Below are positions 6,852 through 9,409 of a stretch of DNA of 9,409 bases, one piece after another. Numbering within the stretch: position 1 is the stretch's first letter; the number at the start of each line of letters is the position of its first letter. The DNA lies in NCBI RefSeq assembly GCF_020829685.1, contig NZ_JAIVFR010000188.1:1-9409 (forward strand), read 5' to 3'. The translations under genes were made by a program, and so were the position numbers. A model generated the notes under the pieces. The model saw only the letters and a list, made by a program, of their open reading frames with translations. It was not told the DNA's origin and searched no databases. Origin of the DNA: Nostoc sp. CHAB 5715 (GTDB taxonomy: Bacteria; Cyanobacteriota; Cyanobacteriia; Cyanobacteriales; Nostocaceae).

Positions 6852-8537
6852 TTAATACATACGATCGTAACGGTCAAGGCGTAAAAGTAGTCTGATCAGG
6901 ATCACTGAAAGCCCTGCTGCAATTAAACCAGGCGCTAGTGCCCACCATAGATAATTGGTAACCACTAAGATCGTAGCTGAAAGGGTGAAACCACTGATTA
7001 ACAGAGCATAGCTTATTGAGAGCTGAATACTGCTCTGTCGGCGCAATAGGCGTTCAGTTTCGATAGACCGAACGCGCAGGCGCATGTCTCCCCGTTCTAG
7101 CTTCTCTAAGGTATCTTCTAATCTACGTGGTAGACCAAACGCGGTACTACTTACCTGAGCTGCTTGACGACTTAATTCGTTAATAAAGCTATTCCCCTCA
7201 GAACCATTCATATCGGTCATAAGCTGCATTGCATACGGTTTGGCAACTTCCATAAAGTTAAACTCTGGATCTAAACCTTTGCCTACTCCTTCTAGGGTAG
7301 AAAAGGCTCGCATCACGAAAGTGAAGGTTGCTGGAAATCTAAATGGCTGATTATAAGCTATTTCGTAAAGGTCGTCACTAATTGCTGCCACTGATTGGTT
7401 TTCAAAAGGCTTATCCATGAAATGATCTAGCATGTACTGGACGGAACGCCGGACTGGGCCCATGTCATCGGTTGGGGCGATCGCACCTAAATCTATCAGA
7501 GATTGGACAACGCGATCGCCATCTTTTTGGGCAATACCAAACAGTGTTTGCATTAGTCCTTCACGGACGTTGGACTTAATCCGCCCCATCATGCCGAAAT
7601 CGTAGAATATCAAAGCACCACTTGCACTAATGGCAATATTGCCTGGGTGAGGATCGGCGTGGAAAAAGCCACTATTGAGCAATTGTAGTAAATAGGCTTG
7701 AGCGCCTTGACGGGCGATCGCCTTTCGATCTAAACCTGCTGCTTCTAAAGCTTCGTATTGGCTAATTTTAATGCCAGGGAGATATTCTAAAGTCAGTACT
7801 CTGGACGTGGCGTAACGCCAGTATACTTTTAGCACGTTCACCCAATCGTAGCCGCGAAAGTTCCGACGAAAAGTATCAGCATTACGACCTTCGTTGAGAT
7901 AATCAATTTCTTCCCAAAGAATACGACAACATTCTTCATAAATACCTAACCAATCTCTCCCCCGTCCCCACTTGGGATGGTTTTGAAAATAGCGGGTAAT
8001 TCCCTTAAGAATTTGTAAATCTATTTCAAATAACTTCTTTAGTCCAGGACGTTGCACCTTGACGACAACCGATTCCCCAGTATGCAGCACAGCTTTGTGT
8101 ACTTGCCCCAAGCTAGCAGCAGCTAAGGGAATAGGTTCAAAATTATGGAATAGTTCAGGAATTTTTTTGCCTAGTTCTTTCTCAATGGTCGCTTCTACTT
8201 GCTCATAGCTAAATGCCGGTACTTTGTCTTGTAACTTGGCTAGTTCTTCTACGTATTCACCAGGGAATATATCAGCACGGGTAGAAAACAATTGCCCGAC
8301 TTTGATGAAGGTTGGCCCTAAATCCAGCAAGGTATTGCGAATCCAAACCGCCTGGGTTTTGCGTCTTACAGCTTGCTTTACCTCAGTTACTCCACCCGCG
8401 TAACTCCAAGATTGGTTGTATAGCCAAAGTTTGAACAATAAGGTCAAGACAAAAGACCAAATGTCCACAAAACGCCGTCTGCTTGAGTATTTTTCCCGAT
8501 TCCAACGGTATGCTTTATCTGAATAACCTTGTTCCAT
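6852..8537 (-). CDS. ABC1/UbiB-family atypical protein kinase
   Basis: A 561-residue member of the ABC1/ADCK/UbiB family, of the cyanobacterial/plastid ABC1K kind. Such proteins have a protein-kinase-like fold, associate with membranes and affect quinone or prenyl-lipid metabolism; the direct substrate is usually unknown. Family marks: KVGQ (79-82) in LGPTFIKVGQLFSTRADIFP, alanine-rich loop AAASLGQ (139-145) in place of a glycine loop, Lys160 in VVVKVQRPG, EEIDYLNEGRNA (209-220), HADPHPGN (293-300) with Asp295 and Asn300, and DFG (313-315). Two hydrophobic helices near the C-terminus (about 508-526 and 530-551) would anchor it in a membrane. The start is chosen from the family-like YRWNREKYS segment right after it; no strong Shine-Dalgarno is seen. 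It is followed 16 bases later by the PP2C gene. By synteny as I recall it, the Synechocystis counterpart is sll1770 (SpkI). Confidence 0.95.
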   Translation of the reverse strand: MEQGYSDKAYRWNREKYSSRRRFVDIWSFVLTLLFKLWLYNQSWSYAGGVTEVKQAVRRKTQAVWIRNTLLDLGPTFIKVGQLFSTRADIFPGEYVEELAKLQDKVPAFSYEQVEATIEKELGKKIPELFHNFEPIPLAAASLGQVHKAVLHTGESVVVKVQRPGLKKLFEIDLQILKGITRYFQNHPKWGRGRDWLGIYEECCRILWEEIDYLNEGRNADTFRRNFRGYDWVNVLKVYWRYATSRVLTLEYLPGIKISQYEALEAAGLDRKAIARQGAQAYLLQLLNSGFFHADPHPGNIAISASGALIFYDFGMMGRIKSNVREGLMQTLFGIAQKDGDRVVQSLIDLGAIAPTDDMGPVRRSVQYMLDHFMDKPFENQSVAAISDDLYEIAYNQPFRFPATFTFVMRAFSTLEGVGKGLDPEFNFMEVAKPYAMQLMTDMNGSEGNSFINELSRQAAQVSSTAFGLPRRLEDTLEKLERGDMRLRVRSIETERLLRRQSSIQLSISYALLISGFTLSATILVVTNYLWWALAPGLIAAGLSVILIRLLLRLDRYDRMY

Positions 8538-8621
8538 ATACTTTGTTTACCGTTGGTTTGCAACCGAATCTTTTGAAAGAAAAGACACTCTGATTCCTAA
8601 ACTGTTTTTTCTTAAGTGTCA

Positions 8622-8656
8622 TTTGTCCTTTATCCTTTGTCATTTGTCATTTGTAC
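8622..8656. repeat. Heptamer array TTTGTCA/TTTGTCC, five units
   Basis: Five adjacent units, with one G-to-A change in the second and a divergent last unit. It is the same family as the array at 5981-6022 and in the same orientation. It occupies the gap between the coiled-coil gene and the ABC1 kinase gene. Confidence 0.8.
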
Positions 8657-8685
8657 ATAATAATTTTTGACCAATACAACTCTAG

Positions 8686-8704
8686 GAGAGGCTGCGCCAA
8701 CGGC
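8686..8704. repeat. 19-bp dispersed repeat copy
   Basis: GAGAGGCTGCGCCAACGGC is identical to 2432-2450. It sits between the two heptamer arrays of this gap, as if inserted into a composite repeat element. Confidence 0.8.
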
Positions 8705-8722
8705 AAAGCTTAGTACAAGTGA

Positions 8723-8750
8723 CCAATGACCAATGACTAATGACTAATGA
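8723..8750. repeat. Heptamer array CCAATGA/CTAATGA, four units
   Basis: Two CCAATGA then two CTAATGA units, ending 7 bases before the stop of the coiled-coil gene. With 8622-8656 it reproduces the two-part arrangement seen at 5981-6104. Confidence 0.88.
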
Positions 8751-8757
8751 CTAAAAT

Positions 8758-9084
8758 TTACGCAGAAGTTCTGCGATAATGTTGCAATTCTGTTCGTAAC
8801 AGGGCAATTTCTGCTCGTAATTCATCAATATCTGCTTGCAAGTCACCTGATTCAGAACTGGCTTGTCCAGTACCTGTGGTAGCTTGACCACCATTAGCAG
8901 CTTCTGCTGCCCGATTTGCCCGCTCTAGAACTTCGTCTGTAAACTGGCGTAGCTGCTCTCTAGCTTCCGCATCAAATTTGCCCAGATCGCTCAAAGCATC
9001 GGTCAAGGCGACCTCTAAACGCTCATTAACTACTTCAGCTACTGCTCTGCCTACGAAAAAGGCTTGCACAAGGGGGTTACTCAT
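8758..9084 (-). CDS. Small conserved-looking coiled-coil protein, 108 aa, function unknown
   Basis: The protein has three parts. Residues 1-60 are helical, from [23 protein letters not shown] through an amphipathic stretch with [22 protein letters not shown]. Residues 61-80 are a flexible Gly/Thr/Ser/Gln linker ([16 protein letters not shown]). Residues 81-104 are a short coiled coil with heptad-spaced Leu/Ile ([22 protein letters not shown]). The start of the protein is mildly hydrophobic but is not a classical signal peptide. I recall similar short proteins as widely conserved in cyanobacteria and in plastid-bearing eukaryotes without known function; I could not confirm the family. It lies 220 bp upstream of the ABC1 kinase gene on the same strand, with repeats in between, so it may be co-transcribed but is less firmly linked than the kinase-phosphatase pair. 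No ribosome binding site is obvious before the ATG. Confidence 0.85.
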   Translation of the reverse strand: MSNPLVQAFFVGRAVAEVVNERLEVALTDALSDLGKFDAEAREQLRQFTDEVLERANRAAEAANGGQATTGTGQASSESGDLQADIDELRAEIALLRTELQHYRRTSA

Positions 9085-9113
9085 AAATTTTTGTTACGTT
9101 GCACCGCAAGAGA

Positions 9114-9119
9114 ATTATA
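9114..9119 (-). promoter_or_regulatory. Candidate -10 box of the coiled-coil gene
   Basis: A perfect TATAAT on the minus strand would start transcription near 9107, leaving a leader of roughly 22 bases. No -35 resembling TTGACA lies at the right distance, so an activator or a different sigma factor may be needed. Confidence 0.4.
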
Positions 9120-9274
9120 ACTTGCCTGTATGCTTTACGGCTTCTGCTGGGGAGTTAGAGATTTATGTGACGCGATGTGAGACTTCAGCCCTGGCGAATA
9201 GAAGATACTGTTGGTCGATTTACTTTCTTGTTAAACCCGCCATCCCTAAAATCCTGGTTTTGCGTTGCTTTCCC

Positions 9275-9323
9275 GCCCTGCAATAAATTGCGGGCTAATA
9301 GCTAAAGTGCGTTGAAACGCACT
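9275..9323. repeat. Double-hairpin dispersed repeat
   Basis: Two stems in a row: GCCC-GCAA/TTGC-GGGC with one bulged T (9275-9295), then AGTGCGTT/AACGCACT, perfect 8-bp arms with a GA between them (9306-9323). I recall the arrangement, joined by GGGCTAATAGCTAAAG, as a common intergenic element of Nostoc-type genomes. Nothing else in 9085-9409 supports a gene; the last 22 bases are a GGGGTA-rich direct repeat cut by the edge. Confidence 0.7.
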
Positions 9324-9409
9324 GAAATTAAGATGGATTGGGGCTGATGGGTTAGACCCCCTATCAATTCGCCAACAGTCTCATGCATGGTGGTAGGGGT
9401 ATAGGGGTA

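Noticed and set aside
8978..9286. Plus-strand frame of 102 codons
   Set aside because: Its first third is antisense to the coiled-coil gene and its end runs into a dispersed hairpin repeat; composition is not protein-like.

Overview
The window looks like chromosomal DNA of a filamentous, phycobilisome-containing cyanobacterium of the Nostoc/Anabaena type. Four things point there: seven copies of the octamer GCGATCGC (HIP1; starts at 114, 793, 3997, 6278, 7477, 7512 and 7714); heptanucleotide arrays of the TTTGTCC and CTAATGA kinds; dispersed repeats of the 'CTGAGCGTAGCCGAAGT' and 'GAGAGGCTGCGCCAACGGC' kinds; and a clear nblA gene. This is inferred from memory of those families, not from a database search.

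Layout, left to right. 1-254 is the end of anmK, the cell-wall recycling kinase. 255-635 is repeat-rich and includes a perfect 31-bp triplication. 636-1082 encodes a 148-residue protein of unknown function, and 1294-2307 a family 2 glycosyltransferase. 2308-3170 is non-coding: dense repeats, then a possible decayed gene end at 2627-2752. 3171-4724 is a Hanks-type Ser/Thr kinase with an unfamiliar C-terminal region.

The rest is on the minus strand. nblA (5189-5386) is convergent with the kinase and has a long upstream region (5387 to about 5816) with strong inverted repeats, a possible upstream ORF and a perfect TATAAT box. Heptamer arrays at 5981-6104 separate it from a three-gene cluster read right to left: a small coiled-coil protein (9084-8758), an ABC1/UbiB-type atypical kinase (8537-6852) and a PP2C phosphatase (6835-6098). 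The last two are 16 bp apart and almost certainly co-transcribed.

Functionally the window has two protein kinases of different folds, one PP2C phosphatase and the phycobilisome-degradation adaptor NblA. Nothing in the sequence shows that the kinases and phosphatase act on each other or on NblA. I found no complete mobile element, CRISPR array, tRNA or rRNA. The best candidates for something undescribed are the structured nblA leader with its possible upstream ORF, and the C-terminal region of the Hanks kinase.
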